Below, piece after piece: positions 49,995-59,110 of a DNA stretch of 64,000 bases. The position numbers were made by a program, and so were the translations under genes. Numbering within the stretch: position 1 is the first letter of the stretch; every line of letters begins with the position of its first letter. This stretch comes from Sediminispirochaeta smaragdinae DSM 11293. GTDB taxonomy: Bacteria; Spirochaetota; Spirochaetia; DSM-16054; Sediminispirochaetaceae. Where the stretch lies: contig NC_014364.1 of assembly GCF_000143985.1 (NCBI RefSeq), positions 868,001 to 932,000 of the forward strand. Reading direction: 5' to 3'. The notes below the pieces were generated by a model that did not search any database, was not told the DNA's origin, and saw only the letters and a list, made by a program, of their open reading frames with translations.

Positions 49995-51518
49995 GTGCAA
50001 CTAGTTCCGTTCCGATTCATCGGCCGATTTCATACTACGCTTTTGTTTTTTTCTTTGGTGCTTTCCTTCCTCCTGCCCGCTTCCCAGGCTGTTGCTTTGG
50101 AGAAGGAACGTTCCTATCGACTTTTGACTCCGGGAAGGGTGTCGAGCGAGACTCTCGATGTTTCCGATGATGCTCCAGGCTATCTAACCTATCGCTTTAC
50201 CGTGCCCGAGGGGGTTTTCGGGGTGGAGGTACAGCTTTTCGATTCCGCTGCTGATCTTGATCTCTTTGTGCAGTACGGAAGTGAAATACGCAGTTACGAT
50301 CAGGTCGATTTCTACAGCATGAGCGACAACTACAATGAGACCATTTTCTTTAGCAGATTAACCGATCCCACCCTCAAAAGCGGCGTCTACTACCTTGATG
50401 TTGCATATCAGCGCAATAGTAAACCGAGGATCGACGGAGAGCGTTCCGATAAAATTCCCTTTTCTCTTTCACTTCGTTTCATTGACGGCAAGGCCATATC
50501 GGCTCTTTCCGCCGGTACCCCAAGGGAGGCGACGCTTCAGCCCGAAGAGGGGATGAGCCGCCGCTTCTTTATCGACGTTCCAAAGGATGCCGGAGCGCTT
50601 CGTCTTGATATTACCGATGCGGAGGCGGATATTGATCTCCTTGTTTCCCGGGACAATCCCGTTGCCAATAGGGAAGAGGCGGATTATGTGAAGGAGAGTT
50701 TTCTCGGCAGAGAGAGTCTGGTCATTACCGGAAAATCGGATCCGCCCCTTGAGCCGGGGCGTTACTATATCACGGCCTTCGATCAGGTCTCTTCCGATCA
50801 CCCCGAGCGTTTTACCATCCTATCAACCTTCGATCGTTCGGTACCGGAGCAGTTGAAGGAGATAGATCCTCTGCCTCTTCCTTCCGATGAGTCTGAGATT
50901 GTTTTACTCTCTACCGTCGAGGTCATAGGGACGGCCGGGAAGGGGAGCGGCTGTCTTGTCAGTAAGGATGGTCTGATCCTTACCAACTGGCATGTGGTGG
51001 AAAACTACGATGGAAAGGTATCACCTTCGATCTATATTGCCGTAAACCTCGACAATAGCATCCCGCCGAAAGAACTCTTTCAGGCTGAGCTTGTCGAATC
51101 CGATCCCGATGCCGATCTTGCTTTGCTGCGGGTCGATAAGGGGTTGAACGGCGAACTTCTCCCCTCGGGGTATGGTTTTCCTTATATCACCATTGGTGAT
51201 TCCGCTTCGCTAAGAATCGGCCAACCCCTCTCGTTTTTCGGTTATCCCGGTATCGGAGGGACCGGCTCTCGGGCTTCCATTTCGGTTACCCGAGGCATTG
51301 TGAGTGGTTTTGAAGCGGTGGGTGATCGTCTCTTCATAAAGACCGACGCCGAAATCAACAGCGGCAATTCGGGCGGGGCTGCCGTCGACGTCTATTATCA
51401 ATTGATCGGCATCCCTACGGTAATCATAGGGGAAGAAGGGGGGCAGATCGCCTATGTTACGCCTGTTTCTGCCGTACCCGAGGCGTGGCTAAAGACGATC
51501 AACCTTCACAACCTTTGA
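49995..51518 (+). CDS. Exported trypsin-like serine protease with two PPC domains
   Basis: About 507 residues, signal peptide within the first 35. Two pre-peptidase C-terminal (PPC) type beta domains come first: ETLDVSDDAPGYLTYRFTVP with SAADLDLFVQYG, and RRFFIDVPKDAGALRLDITD with ADIDLLVSRDNP. A HtrA/S1 protease domain follows with the triad visible as His in LTNWHVVENY, Asp in PDADLALLRVD and Ser in INSGNSGGAAVD. PPC domains usually lie after, not before, the protease, so the order is uncommon. No PDZ domain. GTG 49995 is chosen because GAGGGGT lies 4 nt upstream; the TTG at 49980 is possible. Confidence 0.85.
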   Translation: MQLVPFRFIGRFHTTLLFFSLVLSFLLPASQAVALEKERSYRLLTPGRVSSETLDVSDDAPGYLTYRFTVPEGVFGVEVQLFDSAADLDLFVQYGSEIRSYDQVDFYSMSDNYNETIFFSRLTDPTLKSGVYYLDVAYQRNSKPRIDGERSDKIPFSLSLRFIDGKAISALSAGTPREATLQPEEGMSRRFFIDVPKDAGALRLDITDAEADIDLLVSRDNPVANREEADYVKESFLGRESLVITGKSDPPLEPGRYYITAFDQVSSDHPERFTILSTFDRSVPEQLKEIDPLPLPSDESEIVLLSTVEVIGTAGKGSGCLVSKDGLILTNWHVVENYDGKVSPSIYIAVNLDNSIPPKELFQAELVESDPDADLALLRVDKGLNGELLPSGYGFPYITIGDSASLRIGQPLSFFGYPGIGGTGSRASISVTRGIVSGFEAVGDRLFIKTDAEINSGNSGGAAVDVYYQLIGIPTVIIGEEGGQIAYVTPVSAVPEAWLKTINLHNL

Positions 51519-51528
51519 TATAGTGTAA

Positions 51529-52125
51529 TTATAGTTTCAGCAGTTCCCTGATTTCGCCTTTGGCCTGATCAAGTGCCTGTTGATACTGTTCTTCGAGGCG
51601 GCCAATGTTGCGATTCAGAAGTTGCATGAAATCCGGATCCTGCTCGGGCTGCAGTGCCACCTTTTGGCCGTATTGACGGCTGAGGGCTTCCTGCTTCGCA
51701 TCCAGCTGGGGCTGGTATTGTCTTTTTAGGTGATCGAGGATTTGTTCACGATTTTGCAGATATTGTTGGAAAAACTGAGTAAGCTGGTCCAATGTGTTTG
51801 TAGCCTGCTTTTTCTCGCCGGTGACGACGGCAATCCCCTCTTCTATCCGCTTCAGTAGTTCTTCATCGACCTCTTCCCTCGGCAGGGTGATATTTGATAG
51901 CAACACCTCGATGGTCGATGTTTTGACCGGACCTCGATCTTCTTTTTTTGTTTCCTTGAGCGCCTTTGCCAATTCATCGCTTGTCGTTTCGGGATCAAAC
52001 AAGAATTTTGAAGCAAGACGGCGCCCCTGCTCTTCAAGCTCCTTACGTTTGATAGCTGCTTTGTCACCTACGATGTCGGCGGTGTTTTCGAGAGCAAGTT
52101 CCAGAGCCGATTTTATCTGTGCCAT
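51529..52125 (-). CDS. Coiled-coil hypothetical protein
   Basis: 198 residues, cytoplasmic, highly charged. Two long helical stretches (about 1-35 and 105-195), rich in Glu and Gln (NTLDQLTQFFQQYLQNREQI, LEEQYQQALDQAKGEIRELL), predict a coiled coil. I do not recognise the family and see no catalytic or DNA-binding motif. It converges on the protease gene (10 nt apart) and is divergent from the phosphoribosyltransferase operon. Its codon use is like its neighbours', so it appears native. Confidence 0.75.
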   Translation of the reverse strand: MAQIKSALELALENTADIVGDKAAIKRKELEEQGRRLASKFLFDPETTSDELAKALKETKKEDRGPVKTSTIEVLLSNITLPREEVDEELLKRIEEGIAVVTGEKKQATNTLDQLTQFFQQYLQNREQILDHLKRQYQPQLDAKQEALSRQYGQKVALQPEQDPDFMQLLNRNIGRLEEQYQQALDQAKGEIRELLKL

Positions 52126-52264
52126 ACGCTTTTCTCCTCTTAATGATGGTAATGTAACGCCTGTCGCCCCCCTTCGGCAAGTGATTACTCAAGGCTCGGA
52201 CTCTTGCATCAAGGGGGGCGAAACCGATAGGATGACACTCATCCTCTTACCAAGGAGTAAGGCA

Positions 52265-52798
52265 ATGGCCGCAGCCGAAAAATACTATCTTACCTACAAT
52301 ACCATTCATAAAGCTGTAAAGCATATAGCATCCCAAATCATGGAATCAGGTTTCGATCCCGATATCATTGTTGCAATCGGAACCGGTGGGTTTATTCCCG
52401 CAAGGATGCTGCGAACCTTCATCGACAGGCCGATTTTGACCGTCGGACTTTCCTATTACGACGAATTCAATAAGCCCAAGGAGTTTCCCCGCAAGATTCA
52501 GTGGATCGATGAGGTAGAAAGTAAACTGAAAGGGAAGAAGGTACTGCTCGTGGATGAGGTCGACGATACCCGGGTAACCCTCGAATACTGCCTCAAGGAG
52601 CTCCTGCAGCAAAAGCCGAGTGAGATGGCGGTTGCCGTTCTTCACAATAAGCAAAAAAAGAAAATCGGTACGATACCTCAGGCCGTAAAGCGTTACTATT
52701 GTGGTAAGACTCTGGATGATGTTTGGATCTGCTATCCCTGGGACGCGGAAGATATTGATGAGCAGGAGCACCTTGCAGCTGCAGCCGTGGGTCGATGA
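52265..52798 (+). CDS. Phosphoribosyltransferase (Gpt-like)
   Basis: About 177 residues. The PRPP-binding loop VLLVDEVDDTRVTLEY is intact (the two acidic residues and the TRVT turn), preceded by DIIVAIGTGGFIPARML. Relatives salvage hypoxanthine, guanine or xanthine. GGAG lies 7 nt before ATG 52265. A longer open frame upstream to 51794 crosses the opposite-strand gene and is not conserved-looking. It overlaps the PfkB gene by 4 nt (ATGA) and heads a four-gene overlapping operon. Confidence 0.85.
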   Translation: MAAAEKYYLTYNTIHKAVKHIASQIMESGFDPDIIVAIGTGGFIPARMLRTFIDRPILTVGLSYYDEFNKPKEFPRKIQWIDEVESKLKGKKVLLVDEVDDTRVTLEYCLKELLQQKPSEMAVAVLHNKQKKKIGTIPQAVKRYYCGKTLDDVWICYPWDAEDIDEQEHLAAAAVGR

Positions 52799-53718
52799 AA
52801 CCAATTCTCGTTGTTTGCCTGAACCCAACCCTTCAACGTACCCTGTTGTTTTCTTCCTGGAGTCCGGGAGAGGTCAATCGGGCCCGTTCGAGTTGCCTGG
52901 ATGCCTCTGGTAAGGGGATAAATGTCGCTCGAATTATCAATCAATATGAAGGTTCCGATGCCTTTTCACTACACCTGACCCATTGTCGCGGCGAAGAAGG
53001 TGAGCTTTTTGAAAAACTCTGCCGACAAGAGGATATTGAGATCGAAACGGTAGAGGGCGGCGGGGTTCGTACCTGTACGACCATTGTCGATGAATCGAAA
53101 GGCAGCGCCACCGAGTTCATTGAGCCATCGACTCCCGTCGATGCTTCCACCGTTGTTGCTTTACAAAAGCGATTTTCCGAATTGCTTGTTTCCAGTTCTC
53201 TTTTGGTTCTCTCCGGGTCGGTTGCTTCGGGTTACCCTGATGATCTTTTTGCAGGTTTCTGCCGTCAGGCTGCCGAACATGGAATTCCGGTGGTTGCCGA
53301 TTTTCGTGGCAGTATGCTTCTGAAGGCATTGCCTTTTCATCCTTCGGTGATAAAAATTAATTTGAGTGAGTTTGCCGCTACCTTTCATCTCGGCAGTAGG
53401 CCGATCGGTGAGCAGGAGGACGATCGTGAGCTTGTAAACGCCGCCTGGCCCATCATGGAGCGGCTTGAAAAGAACGGTTCTCCGGTGGTCATTTCCAGAG
53501 GCGCTCGCGAGACGCTCTTTCTGAAAGACGGAAAGCGAACCATGGTTCCAGCCCGCCGTGTTGAAGCTCTTAATACCATTGGTTGCGGAGATGCTTTTAC
53601 CGCGGGGCTTGCCCTCTCTCTTCTTGCAGGGGAATCCCTTGCTTCCGGTGTGGCCCTCGGTCATGAACTGGCATCGAGAAATGCCGAGCTACTGCGACCT
53701 GGTTCTATCCTTCCGTAA
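52795..53718 (+). CDS. PfkB-family sugar kinase (1-phosphofructokinase/LacC-like)
   Basis: 307 residues. N-terminal CLNPTLQRTLLF and DASGKGINVARI are typical of the FruK/LacC subgroup, which phosphorylate fructose-1-phosphate or tagatose-6-phosphate. The C-terminal signature NTIGCGDAFTAGLALSL contains the catalytic Asp and anion hole. No phosphotransferase system gene is adjacent, so the sugar-phosphate substrate remains unassigned. Overlaps with both neighbours imply translational coupling to the phosphoribosyltransferase and the MobA-like protein. Confidence 0.88.
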   Translation: MKPILVVCLNPTLQRTLLFSSWSPGEVNRARSSCLDASGKGINVARIINQYEGSDAFSLHLTHCRGEEGELFEKLCRQEDIEIETVEGGGVRTCTTIVDESKGSATEFIEPSTPVDASTVVALQKRFSELLVSSSLLVLSGSVASGYPDDLFAGFCRQAAEHGIPVVADFRGSMLLKALPFHPSVIKINLSEFAATFHLGSRPIGEQEDDRELVNAAWPIMERLEKNGSPVVISRGARETLFLKDGKRTMVPARRVEALNTIGCGDAFTAGLALSLLAGESLASGVALGHELASRNAELLRPGSILP

Positions 53719-54317
53719 TGTGTTTTTCGGGTCTGAGTGCCGCTGTATTGGCGGGAGGCCGGAGCAGACGTTTCGGGCGCAACAAATGTGAGGTGATGTT
53801 TGGGGAAAAGAGCCTTCTTGAATGGGCCCTCTCGTATGCCCGTCGATATTCCGACCGCCTGTTTTTGGTGACCAAGGCGCAAATGCTGCAGGACTATGGC
53901 GTTACGGTGCTGCATGATCGGTGCAAAAACGTTACGCCCATGAGCGGCATCATCACCGTGACCCCCTTTGTGGATTCCTGGCTTCTTCTCCTTTCCTGTG
54001 ATACCATCCTTGCCTCTCCCTCAATGCTTGATCTCCTGTTCGAACGTAGGCAGGCCGGCAAGGCGGTGTTTTTCCGGATCGAAGGCAGGCTTCAGCCCTT
54101 TCCTGCACTCTACCCCCGCGGGCTTTTATCCCGATGGGAAGAGGCCTTTGTGCGTTCAGATTATCGTCTCTCTTCGGTTGTTAGCGATATGCCGAGGGTG
54201 GAGATTGATGAAGAGGCACTTTCCGATGCGGGCTTTAATTCTCCCTTACTTTGGAATATCAACACCCCGGCGTCTTTGTCCGAGGCGAAGATTATGCTAC
54301 TATCTTCCCATGACTGA
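53718..54317 (+). CDS. MobA-like nucleotidyltransferase
   Basis: 199 residues. The nucleotide-binding start AAVLAGGRSRRFGRNKCEVMFG is the MobA signature, and PMSGIITV and LLLSCDTILAS match the later conserved blocks. In most MobA proteins the second block reads CDMP; the P is absent here. MobA adds GMP to molybdopterin, but no other molybdenum-cofactor gene is seen, so an alternative sugar-nucleotide or cofactor role is possible. The start overlaps the PfkB stop (TAATG) and the end overlaps the AlaX gene by 8 nt. Confidence 0.78.
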   Translation: MCFSGLSAAVLAGGRSRRFGRNKCEVMFGEKSLLEWALSYARRYSDRLFLVTKAQMLQDYGVTVLHDRCKNVTPMSGIITVTPFVDSWLLLLSCDTILASPSMLDLLFERRQAGKAVFFRIEGRLQPFPALYPRGLLSRWEEAFVRSDYRLSSVVSDMPRVEIDEEALSDAGFNSPLLWNINTPASLSEAKIMLLSSHD

Positions 54318-55485
54318 GAAACTTTACTATCAAAACCAATATCAAAGTGAATTTAAGGCAGCAGTGCTTTCCTCCTCAAAAACCGACAAAGGATATGAGG
54401 TCCTTCTTGATAAAACCCAATTCTACCCCGAGGGCGGCGGGCAGCCCTCGGATACCGGCTGGATCGGAGAGCAGCCTCTGCTTGATGTGAAGAAGGTGGG
54501 AAGTGATGTCGTTCACCTTCTTCAGAATCGTCCTGCCGAGGGACCGGTTCTGTGTCGGCTCGATTGGAACCACCGTTTTGACTATATGCAGCAACACACC
54601 GCCCAGCATATTCTATCGGCGGTTCTCTATCGCGAATTCGGTATAAACACCCTTGCCGTGCACCTTGGCGAAGATTTTCTTACCATCGAAGTCGATCGGG
54701 AAGAGATCGATGAAGGGGTTCTCGAAAAGGTGGACTTTTTGGCACAGGAACTCGTGTGCCGAAATCTTCCCATAGAGACCTTCTGGACCGATGATGAAAA
54801 GGTGGCCTCTTTTGATCTCCGCAGAACCCCAAAGGTTTCCGGTCACATCAGGATCGTCAGGCTTGGTAACTACGATGCCGTTGCCTGCGGCGGTGTCCAT
54901 TGCAGTAAGACCGGTGAGGTCCTTCTGATACGGCGCTGCGGCGTCGAGCGAATCCGCGGCCATATGAGAATCCAATGGAAGGCCGGTGGCCGTGCATTTC
55001 GTGATTATGGGGAAAAAATGGAGCTGGTCACTCGTCTGTGTGAGCTCAATTCGGTAAAGAGTGATGAGCTGGAAGAACGGAGCAGGCAGCTTATTGCCGA
55101 ACAGCAACGTTTAAAGGTTACTATCGAATCGCTTCGCCGCGAACAAGCCGCCGCAGAGGCCAGAAATTTGTCCGAGCAGGCGGCAAAGGCTTCTTTTCTT
55201 TCACGCACTTTTGTCGGGCAGGAAAAAGATTTTCTCAGGAATGTTGCCGATGCTCTTACCGGAGAAAAGCCCCTGCTCGTTGCATTAACAAACAAGACGG
55301 AGAACGGTGTGCAGTGGCTCGTTGCCGCTCTCGGAGGGCTCGACTTTCCTTTTAACGAATTACGAAAAGAGCTGCTTTCTGCCATTGACGGTAAAGGAGG
55401 GGGGAAGGCCCCGATGTGGCAGGGTATCGGTTCAAACCCTGAGGGAATCGAGGCCTTTTACGAGCGTTGCCGAAAGGCTCTTTAA
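54310..55485 (+). CDS. Alanyl-tRNA editing protein (AlaX-L type)
   Basis: About 391 residues. It hydrolyses mischarged Ser- or Gly-tRNA(Ala). The editing domain has the zinc-binding HTAQH (in QQHTAQHILSAV) and CGGVHC motifs; after a coiled coil (about 240-290) the C terminus has a DHHA1-like domain with GKGGGKAPMWQG. The length and DHHA1 tail match AlaX-L rather than the short AlaX forms. ATG 54310 sits inside the end of the MobA gene and gives the expected N terminus. It converges on the chemoreceptor-like gene with a 4-nt overlap. Confidence 0.9.
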   Translation: MTEKLYYQNQYQSEFKAAVLSSSKTDKGYEVLLDKTQFYPEGGGQPSDTGWIGEQPLLDVKKVGSDVVHLLQNRPAEGPVLCRLDWNHRFDYMQQHTAQHILSAVLYREFGINTLAVHLGEDFLTIEVDREEIDEGVLEKVDFLAQELVCRNLPIETFWTDDEKVASFDLRRTPKVSGHIRIVRLGNYDAVACGGVHCSKTGEVLLIRRCGVERIRGHMRIQWKAGGRAFRDYGEKMELVTRLCELNSVKSDELEERSRQLIAEQQRLKVTIESLRREQAAAEARNLSEQAAKASFLSRTFVGQEKDFLRNVADALTGEKPLLVALTNKTENGVQWLVAALGGLDFPFNELRKELLSAIDGKGGGKAPMWQGIGSNPEGIEAFYERCRKAL

Positions 55486-57059
55486 CCGATTGCCTCTGTT
55501 ACGGCTGCGGTGGTGACCAACTCAGGCACCACCCCGTGCTCTTCCCAGTAGAGCCCCTTGAGATCGAAGGGAAGCAGTGCCTGCTGAATGGCGCTGCTTA
55601 GCAGTCTGAGCCCGTCGGCCATGTGATGAGAAATGGGGCTTTTCGAAAAGAGAAAGCAGGTAAAGATCGCTCCCGAAGGAAGAATCCCTCCATATCCAAG
55701 CTCACTTGCAATACCATAGGGCTTGATGAAATCATCCTGGGCAGGGATGAAGCGGGAGCCGACGGTCTCTTCTACAAGCATATAGCCGTCGGTTAAAGAT
55801 GCGGCACTGAGATCGTCGTTTATTACAGGCGATATGATTCTCTGATAATTAACCTTCATGTTCCTGAACATCTCGGCCAGCATGGGCATAATCTCCAATT
55901 CTTGCTGTGATCTGGGAAGGGGAATTGCCTTGTGATGTACCGATCTGGCCCTCTCGTTCCATGCCTCTTCGCTGCCCTTTGTCGCCATTAGGCAAAGATA
56001 GCGGCCGGAAGCGCTTTGTTTGTTTTTGGTCGCTTGGGCCGCCGTCGAATCGAGCTTTTCTTCAGGAAGGGAGACAAACAAGCGGGCCAGGGCGAGGGTA
56101 TGATTACCCTGCTCATCCAGAAAATGGTTGTAGATGGTATCGATAATCCACTTCGCCATCTCTTCCATATTTGTGGTCTCTTCCGGCCGTGTGATCAGTT
56201 TTGTGAAGATTGAAGTAACGGTCTTGTTAAAATCGAATTCATTTTGGAGTGAGAGAAAAAATTTATTTGCATTTTCCTGCAGCCGTTCGACTGCTTGTTG
56301 CATCTGGCTTATTGCCGCTGAGAATTGATGGGAAATGGCCGAAAGCTCTTCCGCGCCGGAGGCAATCTGCCCCATTTCGTTGTTTATGTTCTGGATCGAT
56401 GCGGCAGCCTCTGCAATGGTGGCCCCGTTGCTTTTTATTCGGTCGACGATCTCTTTATTACCGGAAGTAAGGCTTTCTATCACCTCTCCGATATGATTGA
56501 CCGAATCTTCCTGTTGGGAAATAATCTCTCCCGCCTTCGTGGATAGATTACTAATCTCCTGAGCCACAACCTTAAAAGGTGCTCCGACCACCGTGCCCGC
56601 TCGTGCCGCCTCGATCGACCCGTTGATGCTCAATAGGTGAAGCTGTTCGGCTATATCGTGGTTATCGGCTATCATGGCCTTTAAAAGTAAGGATAATTCT
56701 CCGAGGTTTTCGATGGAAAGGGAAAATTCTTCCATCGCCTCGACCCCCGACTGACTATTTTTATCGATACTCGTCTGCCCTGCGGCAATACTATCCAAAT
56801 GTCCTTTTTGAGCGGTGACCGCCGAGAGCAGCGTATCCGCTGCATCGGCAACCTCTCCCACCCCCGAAACCATCTTATCGAGGATTTCAGATACCTGCTC
56901 AAGGTCCTGCATCATACCCGTTTTGTAGGACGAAAGAGAGGATTCGACCAGGTTCTGGCTGGAATCGATCAACTCCAGCATGAGCCTCCGCTCAAATTTC
57001 CACCCCTCTCGTTCGAAGTCGCATGATTGTTCTTCCCGTGTCTTTTTCCCCATATTCAT
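55482..57059 (-). CDS. Soluble methyl-accepting chemotaxis-like protein
   Basis: 525 residues without signal peptide or membrane helix. About 50-280 is an MCP signalling helix bundle with a hairpin-tip-like LLSINGSIEAARAGTVVGAPFKVV followed by VVAQEISNLSTKAGEI. A C-terminal domain of about 230 residues (HTLALARLFVSLPEE, NYQRIISPVINDD, GYGGILPSGAIFTCFLFSKS) looks GAF-like and may bind a cytoplasmic ligand; the sensor lies after the signalling domain, the reverse of the usual order. Start ATG 57059 or 57053. Its partner CheA/CheW is not in the window. Confidence 0.83.
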   Translation of the reverse strand: MNMGKKTREEQSCDFEREGWKFERRLMLELIDSSQNLVESSLSSYKTGMMQDLEQVSEILDKMVSGVGEVADAADTLLSAVTAQKGHLDSIAAGQTSIDKNSQSGVEAMEEFSLSIENLGELSLLLKAMIADNHDIAEQLHLLSINGSIEAARAGTVVGAPFKVVAQEISNLSTKAGEIISQQEDSVNHIGEVIESLTSGNKEIVDRIKSNGATIAEAAASIQNINNEMGQIASGAEELSAISHQFSAAISQMQQAVERLQENANKFFLSLQNEFDFNKTVTSIFTKLITRPEETTNMEEMAKWIIDTIYNHFLDEQGNHTLALARLFVSLPEEKLDSTAAQATKNKQSASGRYLCLMATKGSEEAWNERARSVHHKAIPLPRSQQELEIMPMLAEMFRNMKVNYQRIISPVINDDLSAASLTDGYMLVEETVGSRFIPAQDDFIKPYGIASELGYGGILPSGAIFTCFLFSKSPISHHMADGLRLLSSAIQQALLPFDLKGLYWEEHGVVPELVTTAAVTEAIG

Positions 57060-57213
57060 AAATAAAAATATAACCTTTTTCCCTCGAAGAGGAAAGCGAG
57101 TTAAGAGGAGTATCGAGATCTCTCGTTGCCATATTCGTCTTCTACGCGTGTCCTACGCCTCTCTTGACCGCCTCCCCGGGAGCCGATAGGATGCTCTGGA
57201 GGGTTTTACTTGA

Positions 57214-57495
57214 ATGAGTCCTTTTGAAATTATCATGCTACTCTGTTTTGGTGCCGCCTGGCCCGTTTCAATACAAAAAAGTTGGCGTTCGAAAAGTACC
57301 GGAGGGAAAAGCATCGGCTTTCTCTTTGTCATCCTGACCGGCTATGTGGCGGGAATAATTCATAAGCTTTTTTACAATTATGATTCGGTAATTTTTCTTT
57401 ATGCACTTAATTTTTGTCTGGTAACTGTTGATGCCATGCTCTACTTTCGTAACCGCCGGATAGAAAAAGCTTGTACCCAACTGGTACAGGAATAA
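57214..57495 (+). CDS. Small PQ-loop membrane protein (SemiSWEET-like)
   Basis: 93 residues, three hydrophobic helices. WPVSIQKSWRSKSTGGKSIG is a PQ-loop repeat with the PQ motif reading PV. SemiSWEETs are three-helix units of this size that dimerise to move sugars; members of the wider family also move other small molecules. GGAGG at 57198 is 11 nt before the ATG. It is followed 28 nt later by the sensor kinase gene, with which it may be co-transcribed. Confidence 0.75.
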   Translation: MSPFEIIMLLCFGAAWPVSIQKSWRSKSTGGKSIGFLFVILTGYVAGIIHKLFYNYDSVIFLYALNFCLVTVDAMLYFRNRRIEKACTQLVQE

Positions 57496-57523
57496 AAATC
57501 CAAGCTCTCAAGGGGAGTGGTTT

Positions 57524-59089
57524 ATGGCTGTCGAACCCGTTCTTCCTGTTCCCGGTGAAGATGAATGGGAGGATTGCTTCGATGAAGCGGAGAAGTTTTT
57601 AGAAGAAGATCCTTCCTCTTCCAATGTGGTGATGGATAAGCAACTGCTGAAAAAGCTTCTCGTTCAATTACACTCGTTACGGGATGTGGAGTTGCTTTGG
57701 CGCAATGCCCTGGAGAGTGCGGGAGACGGTGTCTGGGATTGGCATATACCATCCGGTCGAGTCTTTTTTTCTCCTTCCTGGAAACTGATGATCGGTTATC
57801 GTGATGATGAAATTTCCAATCGTTATGAAGAATGGCACTCCCGGGTCCATCCCGACGATATTGCTCAGGCCGAAAAGGATCTCTGGGATCAGATAGAAGG
57901 GCGAACTCCTTCCTATCGAAATCAGCACCGCCTGCGAAAAAAAGACGGGAGCTGGTGCTGGATTCTCGACCGCGGTAAGGTTGTTGAGCGTGATCGGGAA
58001 GGAAAGCCCCTGCGAATGGTTGGTACCCATACCGATATCACCGCCCAAGTTCTGCTTCGGCAGGAGCTGGAGCGGCATCGGCGATTTTTCACTCGAGCCC
58101 AGGAGATGGGGGAAATCGGCCACTGGAAAATTGACTTGAAGTCGAGATTGGCCGACGGATCGGAAGAGACGCGTAAGATTTACGGAGTGGCGGAAGGTTT
58201 TTTGACCCTGGAAGAGGTTCAATCAGCCCCCTTGCCCGAGTATCGGGCGCTCCTTGATAAGGCTCTGAAAGAACTCGTGGAGGATGGTGTGCCCTACGAT
58301 GTGGAATTTCGTCTCCGCTCCGGCAGCGGAGAGATCCTCGATGTCCATTCGAAGGCGGAATATGACCGCGAGCGTAATATGCTTTTCGGGATCATTCAGA
58401 ATATCACCGATAGAAAGAGTGCCGAACGCCAAATTCGAGAGTTGTTGTCGGAGAAAGAGCTTTTACTTCGTGAGGTTCATCATAGGGTGAAGAACAATAT
58501 GAGCCTCATCGTTTCACTTATTTCTCTGCAGAGTTCCGAATTGCACAATAGCGAAGCGGTCGAGGCTCTTCAGGAGCTCAAGGGAAGGGTGAGCGGCATG
58601 CAGCTGCTCTATGACAGGCTTTATCGGACCGATCGTTATGATCGCTCCGCTCTCCATGACTATCTTGGAGAGCTCCTTTTCGAGATCAGGCGTAATCTTC
58701 TTCCTCCCGGGGATCTGAGAATCGAGGTCGATATCGAAAACATCTATCTGAATATTCCCAAGATTTTCCCCATAGGAATTGTGGTAAACGAATTGGTGAC
58801 CAATGCAATCAAGCATGCCTACCCTGAGGAGCAAAAGGGCGTTATCATGATTCGTGTGAAGCGCCTGAATCCTGATCAGGGGCTGCGGATTATCGTTCAA
58901 GATGATGGTTTGGGCATACGCGAAGGAATCAGCGCTCAGCGGGGTGGGGGATTCGGACTGGAAATGGTACGGTTGATGGTTCGGCAGTTGTCGGGCGATA
59001 TTGCTCTGGAACGGCTTAGCCCCACAGGGACTGCTTGGCACCTCACCTTTCAGCAGCTTACGCCCTCTCTCCCGCTTGAACAGGGATAA
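57524..59089 (+). CDS. PAS-containing sensor histidine kinase (HisKA_2 type)
   Basis: 521 residues, cytoplasmic. Two PAS domains (about 60-180 and 185-305), the first with DGVWDWHIPSGRVFFSPSWK and a PAC segment, then a HisKA_2 phosphoacceptor box with VHHRVKNNMSLIVSLISL, and a HATPase with N box NELVTNAIKHAY and G box DDGLGI. This class usually has a separate response regulator; none is adjacent. The signal perceived cannot be deduced. Confidence 0.9.
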   Translation: MAVEPVLPVPGEDEWEDCFDEAEKFLEEDPSSSNVVMDKQLLKKLLVQLHSLRDVELLWRNALESAGDGVWDWHIPSGRVFFSPSWKLMIGYRDDEISNRYEEWHSRVHPDDIAQAEKDLWDQIEGRTPSYRNQHRLRKKDGSWCWILDRGKVVERDREGKPLRMVGTHTDITAQVLLRQELERHRRFFTRAQEMGEIGHWKIDLKSRLADGSEETRKIYGVAEGFLTLEEVQSAPLPEYRALLDKALKELVEDGVPYDVEFRLRSGSGEILDVHSKAEYDRERNMLFGIIQNITDRKSAERQIRELLSEKELLLREVHHRVKNNMSLIVSLISLQSSELHNSEAVEALQELKGRVSGMQLLYDRLYRTDRYDRSALHDYLGELLFEIRRNLLPPGDLRIEVDIENIYLNIPKIFPIGIVVNELVTNAIKHAYPEEQKGVIMIRVKRLNPDQGLRIIVQDDGLGIREGISAQRGGGFGLEMVRLMVRQLSGDIALERLSPTGTAWHLTFQQLTPSLPLEQG

Positions 59090-59110
59090 TCCTTCCTCTA
59101 TCATGCAGAT

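Noticed and set aside
51794-52264. 157-codon upstream extension of the phosphoribosyltransferase gene
   Set aside because: It overlaps the opposite-strand coiled-coil gene, and the good ribosome-binding site is at 52252-52258 before ATG 52265.
53968-54309. 114-codon upstream extension of the AlaX gene
   Set aside because: It is an out-of-frame reading of the MobA-like gene; the AlaX family N terminus starts at ATG 54310.
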